In this document: piece after piece, positions 33,053 to 41,133 of the stretch
Layout: every line of letters begins with the position of its first letter
Numbering within the stretch: position 1 is the stretch's first letter
The notes under the pieces: model-generated
The model's database searches: none
What the model was told of the DNA's origin: nothing
What the model saw: only the letters and a program-made list of their open reading frames with translations
Program-made: the position numbers and the translations under genes
Assembly: GCA_046732895.1 (NCBI GenBank)
Contig: JBKPNZ010000048.1
Span: 23,412 to 87,411, forward strand
Direction: 5' to 3'
Length of the DNA: 64,000 bases
Source: JBKPNZ01 sp046732895
GTDB lineage: Bacteria > Actinomycetota > Thermoleophilia > Solirubrobacterales > 70-9

Positions 33053-33774
33053 CCCAGGCCTTCCGCCAAGCGCATCGCGTTGCGTGGCGCGTAGGCCTTC
33101 CAGTCGTTGTTGAAGTAGGCCCAGACCTCGGTTTGCCGCCGCCACTGCGCGATGCGCCGGGCCCACGCGGAGAGCTCGCGCTCGGAGTAGTTGCCGCCAC
33201 GCCCCCGGTGCCCGTGGTGGAAGCGCACCAGCGTCCACCCGGCGGTGATCTCGTGTGACTGGAAGGGACGCTCGGGATGGTCGCCGATCACCAGCCCGAC
33301 GCGGTGGCGGCGCAGCGCTGCGTAGACCTCGTCGCAGAACCAGCTCGGATGCCTGAACTCGAAGCAATGGCGCCCCTTGGGAAGCTCGGCGAGGGCATTG
33401 CGGAGGCGGTCGTCGTCGCGATGGAAGTTGGCCGGGAACTGCCATAGGAGCGGCCCCAGCTTCCCGGCCTCGGCCAGTGGCTCGAGTCGCTCGTTGAAGC
33501 GCTTCATGCCCTCGCTCACGGTCGTGAGCCGCTTGATGTGGGTCAGGTAGCGGCTGACCTTCACCGTGAAGCGGAATCCGCGCGGCGTCGATTCCGCCCA
33601 GGCGGCCACCGCATCGCGGGTGGGGAGGCGGTAGAACGTGTTGTTCACCTCCACCGTGTCGAACACCTCCGCGTAGCGCTCCAGCCAGAGCCGTTGCGGA
33701 AGCTTCTCCGGGTAGACGACCCCGCGCCAATCCCGGTACATCCATCCCGAGCAGCCGACGCGAGCGCGCTTCAT
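33049..33774 (-). CDS. DUF72 (YecE-like) TIM-barrel protein
   Basis: 241 residues. DUF72 hallmarks: VGCSGWMYRDWRGVVYPEKLP at the N-terminus, VEVNNTFYRLP, FTVKVSRYLTH, LLWQFPANFHRD and FEFRHPSWF, then FHHGHRG and WAYFNNDW. The family has a TIM barrel of unknown activity, often found with DNA repair or stress genes. It starts 15 bp after the stop of the eRF1/Vms1-like gene on the same strand, so the two probably share the stress-type promoter at 34916. Confidence 0.88.
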   Translation of the reverse strand: MKRARVGCSGWMYRDWRGVVYPEKLPQRLWLERYAEVFDTVEVNNTFYRLPTRDAVAAWAESTPRGFRFTVKVSRYLTHIKRLTTVSEGMKRFNERLEPLAEAGKLGPLLWQFPANFHRDDDRLRNALAELPKGRHCFEFRHPSWFCDEVYAALRRHRVGLVIGDHPERPFQSHEITAGWTLVRFHHGHRGRGGNYSERELSAWARRIAQWRRQTEVWAYFNNDWKAYAPRNAMRLAEGLG

Positions 33775-33789
33775 CGCCGGAAGCTTCGC

Positions 33790-34905
33790 TCAGTAGCGCA
33801 GCAGCGCGGCGACGCCCCCGACCTCGGCGAGCGCGTCCGCGGCCTCGCCCTCCGCGGGGGTCACGCGCGCGCTGGTCGCCAGCGCCAGCTCCACCATGCG
33901 TTCCCCCGGCGTCAGGCCGTCCCGCTCGATTCCTTCCGGCAGCTCTACGCTCAGAGGGGCCCGGGCGTCAAAGAGCAAATGCTCGACTCTGCCCTCGGCC
34001 AGGGCTTGCAGAGTCTCCTCGGCGCCGGCGGCCGCTCTGGATCCTCCCGCGGCCTCCGCCTTGATCCGCTGGGCCAGTTCGAGCTCGCGCCGGCGGTTCA
34101 GGTCCGTGATCACGGCGCCGACGTGCGTCTCGAGCTCTGCCACGGGCGCCGAGACGAGGTTGAGCTGACCGCAGGCTCGCACGCGCTCGCCCCCGCCGGC
34201 CGCGAGCTCGCGGACGTGCTCGGCATCGCCGAAGGCGAGGATCTCGGCGTCGCGCGGCTCGAGGCGCTCGACCGCGAGGCGGCCGGCCTCCTTCAGGAAG
34301 CGCTCGCGATTGTGCTCCATTCGCTGCCCGTACTGGTCGCGCCCTGACGATGCGGCGCCCTGGACCCGCGCCGGATCGCCCGGGCGCTGTGACTTGCGCT
34401 CGCGCCAATCCAGGCTGAAGACCTCGATCTCCCAACTCTCGAGCTCCGTCAGTCTGCCCAGCTCCCATCGGAGCAGGCGCACGCGCTCGCCGGAGACAAG
34501 CGCGACCCCGCGCGGCGCACCCTCGTCGAGAATGGCGAGGAGTGCTCCCACTGCCGGGCGCGCACCGTGCGTGACCTGCGTTTCCGGGCCATCCAGCTGC
34601 AGGGAGAACCACTCCTCGCGGCCGGCCTTCGCGGCGATCTCGACAAAGCCCACGTGCGTTCGCCCGTGCGGCAACGGCGAGTCCGGGGGAAACCGGTCGA
34701 GGATCCGCCGGGCGGTCGCATCGATGGCCATGCGTGCGTCGTGGTCGAGGGACTCGCGATCGAGCTCGCGGAGCTGATTTCGAAGCTCAATCCGCCAGCC
34801 CTCGCCGCGGTGTGCCGGATCGATCGCAACATACGCGGAGACGACTCCATGCGGCGGCTCCCAGCGCAGGAGCTCGCGCAGGGTTTCGTTCGTGGGGTCA
34901 GGCAT
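33790..34905 (-). CDS. bacterial eRF1/Vms1-like (VLRF1/baeRF-type) peptidyl-tRNA hydrolase candidate
   Basis: 371 residues. The layout resembles the bacterial aeRF1/Vms1-like release-factor family: an N-terminal domain with VVSAYVAIDPAHRGEGWRIE, a middle segment VALVSGERVRLLRWELGRLTELESWEIE, then the conserved Arg/Gln-rich loop (GRDQYGQRMEHNRERFLKEAG) and a C-terminal L7Ae-like part. Such proteins cleave peptidyl-tRNA on stalled large ribosomal subunits. ATG 34905 has a close GGAGG. A GTTA-N15-GGGTAC promoter sits just upstream. The assignment is by pattern recognition only; other baeRF subfamilies are possible. Confidence 0.65.
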   Translation of the reverse strand: MPDPTNETLRELLRWEPPHGVVSAYVAIDPAHRGEGWRIELRNQLRELDRESLDHDARMAIDATARRILDRFPPDSPLPHGRTHVGFVEIAAKAGREEWFSLQLDGPETQVTHGARPAVGALLAILDEGAPRGVALVSGERVRLLRWELGRLTELESWEIEVFSLDWRERKSQRPGDPARVQGAASSGRDQYGQRMEHNRERFLKEAGRLAVERLEPRDAEILAFGDAEHVRELAAGGGERVRACGQLNLVSAPVAELETHVGAVITDLNRRRELELAQRIKAEAAGGSRAAAGAEETLQALAEGRVEHLLFDARAPLSVELPEGIERDGLTPGERMVELALATSARVTPAEGEAADALAEVGGVAALLRY

Positions 34906-34915
34906 CGCCTCCGGC

Positions 34916-34940
34916 GTACCCGGCGCCACGCACGGGTAAC
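34916..34940 (-). promoter_or_regulatory. SigB/SigF-type promoter for the VLRF1-like/DUF72 pair
   Basis: On the minus strand, GTTA (34940-34937), 15-bp spacer, GGGTAC (34921-34916), ending 11 bp before the ATG at 34905. Confidence 0.5.
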
Positions 34941-34951
34941 CGCCGCGCGCC

Positions 34952-34977
34952 GTTAGCCGTTGCGACTGCCCGGGTAG
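34952..34977 (+). promoter_or_regulatory. SigB/SigF-type promoter for the sigma factor gene
   Basis: GTTA (34952-34955), 16-bp spacer, GGGTAG (34972-34977), 11 bp before the ATG at 34988. It is divergent from the previous promoter with only 11 bp between them. Confidence 0.5.
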
Positions 34978-34987
34978 GCGCCAGGCG

Positions 34988-36043
34988 ATGACGGAGAGCG
35001 CCACATTGCCGCCCGCCTTCCAGGAGCTCCTCGATCGCGGTGAGGAGCGCCACTGCGTCGAGCTCTCCGACCTCGAGCGGCTGCTCGCTGAGAGCGAGCT
35101 CGATGAGCCCGCGATTGCGGCCCTCCACGCCGAGATCGAGTCGCGCGGGATCGAGCTCCGCGATGACTGCGGGCGTGGTGACGCCGAGGCTGCCACCTAC
35201 CGGCCGGAGGAGCTCGTGGCGGCGACCACCGACTCCCTCCAGCTCTTCTTCAACGAGATCTCGCAGTACCCGCTCCTGACTGCCGCTGAGGAGATCGAGC
35301 TGAAGCAGCGGGTCGAGCGCGGGGAGCTCGAGGCGAAGGAGCGCATGATCAACTCCAACCTCCGCCTTGTGGTCGCGAACGCCCGCCGCTACCAGAATCA
35401 GGGCCTCCCGTTGCTCGACCTGATCCAGGAGGGCACCCTCGGCCTCATCCGAGCCGTTGAGAAGTTCGACTGGCGGCGGGGCTTCAAGTTCTCGACCTAC
35501 GCGACCTACTGGATCCGCCAGGCGATGCAGCGGGCGATCGAGAGCCGCGCCCGGACGATCAGGTTGCCGACCACGCTGGCGCAGCAGGAACGGCGCATCG
35601 CCCGAGCCGAACGCACACTGGCCGCGAAGCTCGGCCGTGACCCGACGGTCGAGGAGGTTGCGGCCGAGGCCGAGCTCGAGCCGGGGCAGGTCGCGTTCGT
35701 CCGCGATGCCCCGCGAACGGTGACCAGCCTGGACAAGCCCGTCGGCGAGGAGGGGGAAACGAGCCTGGGAGAGCTGATCCCAGGGGAGTCGGCCGCCCCT
35801 GAGGAGGAAGCAGCCGTCACTCTCGGCAACGACGCCCTGCGACGCGCGATTCACGAGCTGCCGCACGAGGAGCGAGTCGTGGTGAAGCTGCGCTACGGGA
35901 TCAACGGGGACGAGCCGCACCCGCTCGAGCACATCGGCCGAGAGATCGGCCGCTCGGCCCGGGACGTGCGCGAGATCGAGCGGCGGGCGCTCGAGCGGCT
36001 CTCCGCCAATCGCGAGCTCGACGCGCTGCGCGAAGCCGCCTGA
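34988..36043 (+). CDS. RNA polymerase sigma factor, sigma-70 group 1/2
   Basis: 351 residues. An N-terminal region-1.1-like domain (FQELLDRGEERHCVELSDLERLLAESELDE) is followed by region 1.2 (DSLQLFFNEISQYPLL), region 2 (NLRLVVANARRYQNQGLPLLDLIQEG and FKFSTYATYWIRQAMQRAI), region 3 and region 4 (LPHEERVVVKLRYGIN ... IGREIGRSARDVREIERRALERL). It is shorter than a housekeeping RpoD and region 4.2 is somewhat diverged, so it is more likely a group 2 alternative factor. Its own promoter looks SigB-like, which would put it downstream of the stress response. Confidence 0.85.
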   Translation: MTESATLPPAFQELLDRGEERHCVELSDLERLLAESELDEPAIAALHAEIESRGIELRDDCGRGDAEAATYRPEELVAATTDSLQLFFNEISQYPLLTAAEEIELKQRVERGELEAKERMINSNLRLVVANARRYQNQGLPLLDLIQEGTLGLIRAVEKFDWRRGFKFSTYATYWIRQAMQRAIESRARTIRLPTTLAQQERRIARAERTLAAKLGRDPTVEEVAAEAELEPGQVAFVRDAPRTVTSLDKPVGEEGETSLGELIPGESAAPEEEAAVTLGNDALRRAIHELPHEERVVVKLRYGINGDEPHPLEHIGREIGRSARDVREIERRALERLSANRELDALREAA

Positions 36044-36131
36044 GCCGCGCCCGCCTACGCGAGTGGGGCCGTCGTGGCAGCTTCCATCGAGCGGGCTCTA
36101 CCCCAGGGGCGCGTCCGGGTAATGGGCTGCG

Positions 36132-37940
36132 CTAGCGGAGCGCCACCGCGAAGGCCCCGCCGAAGGCGGCGACCCCGAGCACGAGGAAGGTCACATAGTC
36201 GCCCACGTGGCCCGAGTGCAACGCCCGGACCGGCGCGAGCCCTCGGGCGAGGATCGTCGCGAGCGCGGGCGCCGGCCGGCGCATACGGTCGCCGAACAGG
36301 GCAACCGCGACGATCGCCAGCGCGAGGATGGCCGTCAGCGCTGAGTACAGGTACGCGGTCCAGCTCGCCGTGAACTCGGGGGGCGCGGGGGGAGCGGCCG
36401 GCGTCGTCCCGTGGATCACGGCCTGGCCGTAGGCGCCCCCGTCGACGAAACGCGTCGCCACGCTCTGGGCGGCTTCGACCGCGCCCGGGAGGAGGCCGAC
36501 GACGAGCGCGCCGAGGGCGAGGGCGAATGCCGGGACCCACATCACGGCCGGCGTTCGGTCTGGGCTCCCCTTCTCCTCCGCGGTGGCGTCGTCGGCGTCG
36601 GCGAGTTCCTCCCGCCCGGGCTCGCCCCAGCCGCCGAACACCCGCGCGGCCATCCTCAGGACCACCGCGGTCGTCGCCGCCGACGCGATCACCAGCACGG
36701 CGATGACCCAGCCGTAGCCCTCCGCCGCCAGCCCGTCCTCGAGCAGAGCCTTGGCGAAGAACGTGCCGAAGGGTGGCAGCCCCGCGAACGAGAGCGCGCC
36801 GATCACGACGATCCCGGCCGTCCACGGCAGATTGCGTCCCCGTCCGTGAAGCCGAGCCTCCGATGTTTGGCGGAGCCGATGCTGCACGATCCCGATGGCG
36901 GCGAAGAGGGCTGCCTTCCCGAAGCCGTCGGCGACGACGTAGAGGCTCGCAGCGGCCACGCCGTCGGCGGTCAGGAGGCCAAGGCCGATCAGGAAGACCC
37001 CCGCATACGAGATCGTGGCGAAGGCCAGCATCCGCTTCAAGTGGTCCTGGGCGAGGCACATCGCCGCGCCGACAAGAGCCGTCAGGCACCCGGCAGCGAT
37101 CAGGACCGATCTCAGCTCATCGGCGTGTGGGGCGAGGGCATCGGCGAAGCCCCCGAACCAGATGCGCCCGACGGCATAGATCCCCAGCTCGCTCATGGCC
37201 CCCGCGAACAGCAGGCACACGGGAGTGGGGGCCACGGCGTATGCGTCCGCCAGCCAGAAGTGGAAGGGCACGATCGCGGCCTTGACGAGGAACCCGCAGA
37301 CAAGGAGGACCAACGCGACGATCACCAGGCCGTCCGGTGATGGGCCTGACGCGAGCGAACTGCTGATCTGGGCCAGGTTGAGGGCCCCGGTGCGTCCGTA
37401 GGTGAGGGCGATCCCCAGCAGGATCAGGAACGAGCCGAGTGTGTTCGTCACGGCAAAGTTCAGCGAGCCCTCGATCGACTCGGACTCGACCTTGAACCCC
37501 GCCAGTGCGAAGGCCGCGACGCTCATCAGCTCGAAGAACACGAACATGTTGAACAAATCGCCGCTGAGGGCGAGCCCCACCATGCCCGCCAGGAAGACCA
37601 GCATGAGAACCTGGAAGTGCGGGGCATCGGTCTGGCGGTAGCGCCACATGAGAACGAGTGCGGCAACCATGAGGACGCCGCACAGCGTGGCGAGCCCTGC
37701 GCCGATCGAATCGACCGCGAAGTCCACTCCGAGGGCGATCCCGCCACGTGGCTGCCAGGCGCCGAACCAGTACACCTCGAGCCCACCGCGGACGAGCAGG
37801 ATGGCGCAGAACGTCGTGACTGCCAGGGTCGCGATGAGCGCCGCCACCTCGGCGATCGTGCGGTTGACGACACGACCCGCGGCGACGAGCAGCGCGGCCA
37901 CCGTGAGCGGCGTCGCGATCGTCAGAGGAATGATCGCCAC
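36132..37940 (-). CDS. mrpD: Mrp-type antiporter proton-channel subunit MrpD (NuoN/L-like)
   Basis: 602 residues with about 14 or more membrane helices. Proton-translocating quinone-oxidoreductase family motifs are clear: FVFFELMSVAAFALAGF (key Glu), VKAAIVPFHFWLADAYAVAPTP (key Lys and His), LLFAGAMSELGIYAVGR, and LKRMLAFATISYAGVFLIG. It is about 100 residues longer than a typical MrpD, with an extra C-terminal stretch and TM pairs. GTG start 37940 is 2 bp after the mrpC stop. It is the only large NuoL/M/N-like subunit visible in this operon. Confidence 0.88.
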   Translation of the reverse strand: MAIIPLTIATPLTVAALLVAAGRVVNRTIAEVAALIATLAVTTFCAILLVRGGLEVYWFGAWQPRGGIALGVDFAVDSIGAGLATLCGVLMVAALVLMWRYRQTDAPHFQVLMLVFLAGMVGLALSGDLFNMFVFFELMSVAAFALAGFKVESESIEGSLNFAVTNTLGSFLILLGIALTYGRTGALNLAQISSSLASGPSPDGLVIVALVLLVCGFLVKAAIVPFHFWLADAYAVAPTPVCLLFAGAMSELGIYAVGRIWFGGFADALAPHADELRSVLIAAGCLTALVGAAMCLAQDHLKRMLAFATISYAGVFLIGLGLLTADGVAAASLYVVADGFGKAALFAAIGIVQHRLRQTSEARLHGRGRNLPWTAGIVVIGALSFAGLPPFGTFFAKALLEDGLAAEGYGWVIAVLVIASAATTAVVLRMAARVFGGWGEPGREELADADDATAEEKGSPDRTPAVMWVPAFALALGALVVGLLPGAVEAAQSVATRFVDGGAYGQAVIHGTTPAAPPAPPEFTASWTAYLYSALTAILALAIVAVALFGDRMRRPAPALATILARGLAPVRALHSGHVGDYVTFLVLGVAAFGGAFAVALR

Positions 37941-37942
37941 CG

Positions 37943-38287
37943 CTACCCCCTGATCGCCCCGATCTCATCCGGGTTGAGCGTCCCGAAGCGCTTGTGCGCC
38001 TGGACCGCAAGGGACAGGAGAAGCGCCGCGACGGTCGCCTCGACGACCACATCCGTCAGCGTGAGTGTCTGGACCACCGGATCGACCACCGGACGATCCA
38101 GAGCGATGTCGGCGAAGACCGGCGCTGCGGCCCCATCGCGATAGCCGACGGCGAGCAGCAGAACGTAGGTCGAGGCCTGCGCGACGGTCAGGCAGACCAC
38201 CAAGTGGATGAGATTACGGCTCGTCACCACGCCATAGAGCCCGATCAGAAGGAGCCAGCCGGCGACGCCGTAGGCGAGCGCGCTCAC
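37943..38287 (-). CDS. mrpC: Mrp-type antiporter subunit MrpC (NuoK-like)
   Basis: 114 residues, three transmembrane helices in the NuoK-like pattern: WLLLIGLYGVVTSRNLIHLVVCLTVAQAS, then ADIALDRPVVDPVVQTLTLTDVVVEATVAALLLSL. The segment DPVVQTLTLTDVVVEATVAA is the MrpC/MnhC hallmark. GTG 38287 overlaps the mrpB stop (GTGA). It works with MrpD in the membrane antiporter complex. Confidence 0.9.
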   Translation of the reverse strand: MSALAYGVAGWLLLIGLYGVVTSRNLIHLVVCLTVAQASTYVLLLAVGYRDGAAAPVFADIALDRPVVDPVVQTLTLTDVVVEATVAALLLSLAVQAHKRFGTLNPDEIGAIRG

Positions 38288-39033
38288 TCTTCGGCATCTC
38301 CCAGCAGGCGCTGGTCCAGGAGCTCGGCGGCGATCGCCAGGATCGCGCCCATCACCTCGAAGCCGACCGCGAGATTGGCGAAGGGGATCGTCCCCCCGGA
38401 CCAGAGGTACCCGAAGTTGCCCAGTGGCAGGAAGTTCTCGAGGAACGCGATGGCAAAGAGCAGCCCGCCCAGACCGATGAGGGCGAACCCGGCGGCGCCG
38501 GTTCCCTCCGCGAACTCCATGCGCTCGACCGGGGCGGATCGCCCGAGGGCGATTCGGGCGCCGGCGAGATAGACCAGGAGGAAGGCCGCCATGAGCACGA
38601 CGCCCCCCTGAAACCCTCCCCCAGGGGTGAGATGGCCGTGAGTCGTGATGTACAGGCCGAGCACGAGCATCGGCGCGGCGAGTGTGGCCACGGTTGAGCG
38701 AAGGGAACGGCTCTCCGCGGTCGGATGGCGCCGTCGCGGCTCGGCCGGTATCTCCTCGTCCCCGCGCTGCAACCGCAGGAGCGTCAGGACTCCGACGGCC
38801 GCCGCGAAGAGGATGAATTCCTCGCCGAGCGTGTCGACGCCGCGAATGTCGAAGGTGAGCGTCGAAACGATGTCGCTGGCGACGCGCTCCGGGACCGCTA
38901 TGCGCGAAACGAGCTGACCGTAGTGGCCGTCGAAGTCTCCGAAGTCCGAAAGGCCCGCGAAGCCCCAGGCGAGCAACGCCGCCAGGCCCAGGGCGCCGGC
39001 TCCGAACAGCCACAGGCGCATGCTCCGGCTCAC
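38284..39033 (-). CDS. mrpB: fused MbhE-like + MrpB (MnhB) antiporter subunit
   Basis: 249 residues. Residues ~1-95 hold two helices and FDIRGVDTLGEEFILFAAAVGVLTLLR, which corresponds to the C-terminal MbhE-like part of MrpA. Residues ~115-240 are the MnhB domain with LYITTHGHLTPGGGFQGGVVLMAAFLLVYL. Separate or differently fused in other Mrp complexes. GTG 39033 overlaps the DUF4040 gene end; the TGA overlaps mrpC. Confidence 0.85.
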   Translation of the reverse strand: MSRSMRLWLFGAGALGLAALLAWGFAGLSDFGDFDGHYGQLVSRIAVPERVASDIVSTLTFDIRGVDTLGEEFILFAAAVGVLTLLRLQRGDEEIPAEPRRRHPTAESRSLRSTVATLAAPMLVLGLYITTHGHLTPGGGFQGGVVLMAAFLLVYLAGARIALGRSAPVERMEFAEGTGAAGFALIGLGGLLFAIAFLENFLPLGNFGYLWSGGTIPFANLAVGFEVMGAILAIAAELLDQRLLGDAEE

Positions 39034-39299
39034 GCTCGCTCCCCTGCCGCTGAGCCGGACACGCGCGCTCGGCGCCGGACCTTGCCGAGGGCCAAGGCGA
39101 TCATGACCGGCAGCGCTACGCCGCCGACGACGATCTGCGACAGCGCGACGTCCGGTGCCTGGAAGCAGAAGAAGAGCAGCGCCAGCGTCAGGCCGAACAG
39201 GCTCGACACGAGGATCTGCCGCTCGGGATCTCGCGTGAGGACGACGGCGGTGCCGCCGAGCCCCACCAGCACGAGCGCGATCGCTTGGAGAACCGTCAT
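39030..39299 (-). CDS. DUF4040/MbhD-like antiporter subunit (MrpA C-terminal module)
   Basis: 89 residues, three helices. VSSLFGLTLALLFFCFQAPDVALSQIVVGGVALPVMIALAL is the DUF4040 (MbhD) signature normally found near the C-terminus of MrpA. It is a free-standing gene here, overlapping its neighbours by 4 bp on each side. It is expected to be part of the ion-pumping interface of the Mrp complex. Confidence 0.85.
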   Translation of the reverse strand: MTVLQAIALVLVGLGGTAVVLTRDPERQILVSSLFGLTLALLFFCFQAPDVALSQIVVGGVALPVMIALALGKVRRRARVSGSAAGERA

Positions 39300-39625
39300 C
39301 GGGGCTCGACCTCGACGCCTTCCCCGGTCTCCGACCGCCAGTCGCCCCGCTCGGCGATGCGCGCCACCCGTGCCGTCGCATGGACCAGGATCGGCGAGGT
39401 CACGACCAGGATCAGCGCCAGAGTTGCGCCCTTGAGGCCGATCAGCGATGGGCCCTCGCGAACCAGGACCGCGGCGGCGATCGCGATGGCGCCCAGCGTC
39501 GACGGCGCAAGGAAGTGCAGACGGTCATAGACGTCAGCCATCGCCGCCACCCCTGCGACTGCGAGCAGCTCGAGCCCCACGCCGGTTGCCAGCAGGAGCG
39601 CCGCAAGAGCGTCACCGACGCTCAC
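39296..39625 (-). CDS. mrpG: Mrp-type antiporter subunit MrpG
   Basis: 109 residues with three helices and the MnhG hallmark MADVYDRLHFLAPSTLGAIAIA, then KGATLALILVVTSPILVHATARVA. I chose GTG 39625 (VSVGDALAALLLATGVGLE); GTG 39634 is an alternative. Both overlap the mrpF end (14 or 23 bp). Small accessory subunit of the Mrp antiporter. Confidence 0.88.
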   Translation of the reverse strand: MSVGDALAALLLATGVGLELLAVAGVAAMADVYDRLHFLAPSTLGAIAIAAAVLVREGPSLIGLKGATLALILVVTSPILVHATARVARIAERGDWRSETGEGVEVEPR

Positions 39626-39872
39626 GGGACTCACCCAGATAGCGCGCCAGGAGCAGTGTCCCGGCGAACGAGACCGCGGCCAGCACCAGAGCAAGGTCGC
39701 CGAACGGCTGCCGGTCCTCACCGACGGCGATCAGGAGCGCTGCCAGCGACGCCAGCGTCCCCGCAAGCTGGAGGGCGACGACGCCCTCCGCAAAGGAGCG
39801 CCGTGCACAGACCCACCCGCAGGGAACCAGGCCTGCCAGCAGTACCGCCGCCGCAATCTGCCATTCGTTCAT
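39612..39872 (-). CDS. mrpF: Mrp-type antiporter subunit MrpF
   Basis: 86 residues with three membrane helices and a basic C-terminus (ARYLGESRERR). Size, topology and its place between MrpE and MrpG identify it as MrpF/PhaF, although the family motif (GP..DRV.A.D) is not well kept: here the equivalent is VPCGWVCARRSFAEGVVALQL. ATG 39872 overlaps the mrpE stop (ATGA). Confidence 0.75.
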   Translation of the reverse strand: MNEWQIAAAVLLAGLVPCGWVCARRSFAEGVVALQLAGTLASLAALLIAVGEDRQPFGDLALVLAAVSFAGTLLLARYLGESRERR

Positions 39873-40360
39873 GTGCGGGCGAGCGGGTCCAGGGGCTCGT
39901 CAGAGGGCATGAGCTCGTGGACGAGCAGCGTTCCCGCCTCCTCGTCGATGCCGACCACGTACCGGTTTGCCGGCAGCGATCCCCAGATCTCCGTCATCGC
40001 GCGCCCGGCCGCGGTCCGGCGCGCCGGCTCCGGTTGGTAGCGGCACGCCCGCAACCGCCCGATCGGCGCCGAGCCGCGGCGGACGCGCACAGCGAGGGCT
40101 CGGATGAGCGCCGCGACGTCGACGATCAGACGCCAGGGAGGGTCCAGGAGGGCGCGGGGGCCGATGCCCAGGCGGCCGGCGTGCGGCGGCCGCCCGCGCC
40201 ACCGCTCGAGCGAAGCGAACGTGGCGCCCAGGGCGGCCACGAGCGCACCCACGGCAAGCTCCTGCCACCGCCGCGTGTCGACGAGGGCGATCCAGAGGAG
40301 CACCAGCAACCCCCACCGGAGAAGCCACGCCTGCGCCCGGATGCGGACCCCAGGACTCAC
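39869..40360 (-). CDS. mrpE: Mrp-type antiporter subunit MrpE
   Basis: 163 residues from GTG 40360. N-terminal membrane helices (LLRWGLLVLLWIALVD and ELAVGALVAALGATFAS) are followed by the MnhE segment RLIVDVAALIRALAVRVRRG and a hydrophilic C-terminal domain (ANRYVVGIDEEAGTLLVHELMP). ATG 40399 is in frame, but a GGGTAT-type promoter element at 40370-40375 argues for GTG 40360. First gene of the mrpEFG-DUF4040-BCD operon, divergent from the oxidase operon. Confidence 0.85.
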   Translation of the reverse strand: MSPGVRIRAQAWLLRWGLLVLLWIALVDTRRWQELAVGALVAALGATFASLERWRGRPPHAGRLGIGPRALLDPPWRLIVDVAALIRALAVRVRRGSAPIGRLRACRYQPEPARRTAAGRAMTEIWGSLPANRYVVGIDEEAGTLLVHELMPSDEPLDPLART

Positions 40361-40369
40361 GCCGCTCGG

Positions 40370-40395
40370 ATACCCGGGCTTTCGGTGGGCAAAAA
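40370..40395 (-). promoter_or_regulatory. possible SigB/SigF-type promoter for the mrp operon
   Basis: Minus strand: TTTT (40394-40391; CTTTTT context), 15-bp spacer, GGGTAT (40375-40370), 10 bp before GTG 40360. The -35 is imperfect. Confidence 0.4.
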
Positions 40396-40422
40396 GCATC
40401 GCGCGCCGTGGGTCTCGGCACG

Positions 40423-40447
40423 GTTTCTCGTCGACGCCTGCGGGTAC
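40423..40447 (+). promoter_or_regulatory. SigB/SigF-type promoter for the cytochrome oxidase/bc operon
   Basis: GTTT (40423-40426), 15-bp spacer, GGGTAC (40442-40447), 18 bp before the coxB GTG at 40465. Near-consensus. Confidence 0.6.
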
Positions 40448-40464
40448 CACCGGTACGCCTCACC

Positions 40465-41133
40465 GTGACCGAAACGGCAGACGGCGCGGCTTGGATTGGA
40501 CCGGTGCCTGGCTCGATCGACACGCGCTCCGAGTACGACTCGCTCGCCGGCATGTATCTGCCCATCGCCATCGCGGTTGCGGCCCTCGTTTTCGGAGCCA
40601 TGGGCTTCGCGCTCATCCGCTACCGCCGGCGCTCCGGGCGGGCGGCGAGCACGCGGACCGAGCTTCCGGTCGTCGAGGGCCTGTACGCCCTGATCCTGGC
40701 CGGGATTGCAGCCGTGCTGATCGCGGCGACCTTCTCGACCGAGTCCAAGGTTGACTCGGTCGCTTCGGATCCGGCCACGAGGGTCGACGTCACCGCCTTT
40801 CAATGGGGCTGGCGGTTCACCTATCCCGGGACCGGCGTGACGGTGGTCGGCGATCAGAATGACCCACCGATGCTCACCGTCCCGACCGGGGAGACGGTCC
40901 AGTTCCGGCTCACGTCCCATGACGTGATCCACGCCTTCTGGATCCCGGAGCTGCGTTTCAAGCGGGACGCGTTCCCGGCGCGCGAGACGACGTTCGACCT
41001 GGTTTTCGACGAGGACACGATCGGTCGCTGTGCGGAGTTCTGCGGCCTCCATCACTCCGGGATGACCTTCGACGTCGCGGCCCTGGCCCCGGATGACTTC
41101 CGTCAATGGCTGCGAGAGAGCCGGCGCCGATGA
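40465..41133 (+). CDS. coxB: cytochrome c oxidase subunit II
   Basis: 222 residues from GTG 40465. Two membrane helices (YLPIAIAVAALVFGAMGFALI and GLYALILAGIAAVLIAATF) precede the extracytoplasmic cupredoxin domain: VTAFQWGWRFTYPG, SHDVIHAFWIPEL, and the CuA site CAEFCGLHHSGM, with both Cys, the His pair and the Met. It accepts electrons from cytochrome c or QcrC. A frame extending to 40408 would overlap the promoter, so the GTG after it is preferred. Its TGA overlaps the ctaD ATG. Confidence 0.92.
   Translation: MTETADGAAWIGPVPGSIDTRSEYDSLAGMYLPIAIAVAALVFGAMGFALIRYRRRSGRAASTRTELPVVEGLYALILAGIAAVLIAATFSTESKVDSVASDPATRVDVTAFQWGWRFTYPGTGVTVVGDQNDPPMLTVPTGETVQFRLTSHDVIHAFWIPELRFKRDAFPARETTFDLVFDEDTIGRCAEFCGLHHSGMTFDVAALAPDDFRQWLRESRRR

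Noticed and set aside
34988..36043. This sigma factor as the SigB/SigF factor that reads the GGGTA promoters
   Set aside because: It has a region-1.1-like domain and regions 1.2-4 of group 1/2 factors; SigB/SigF are group 3 and lack them.
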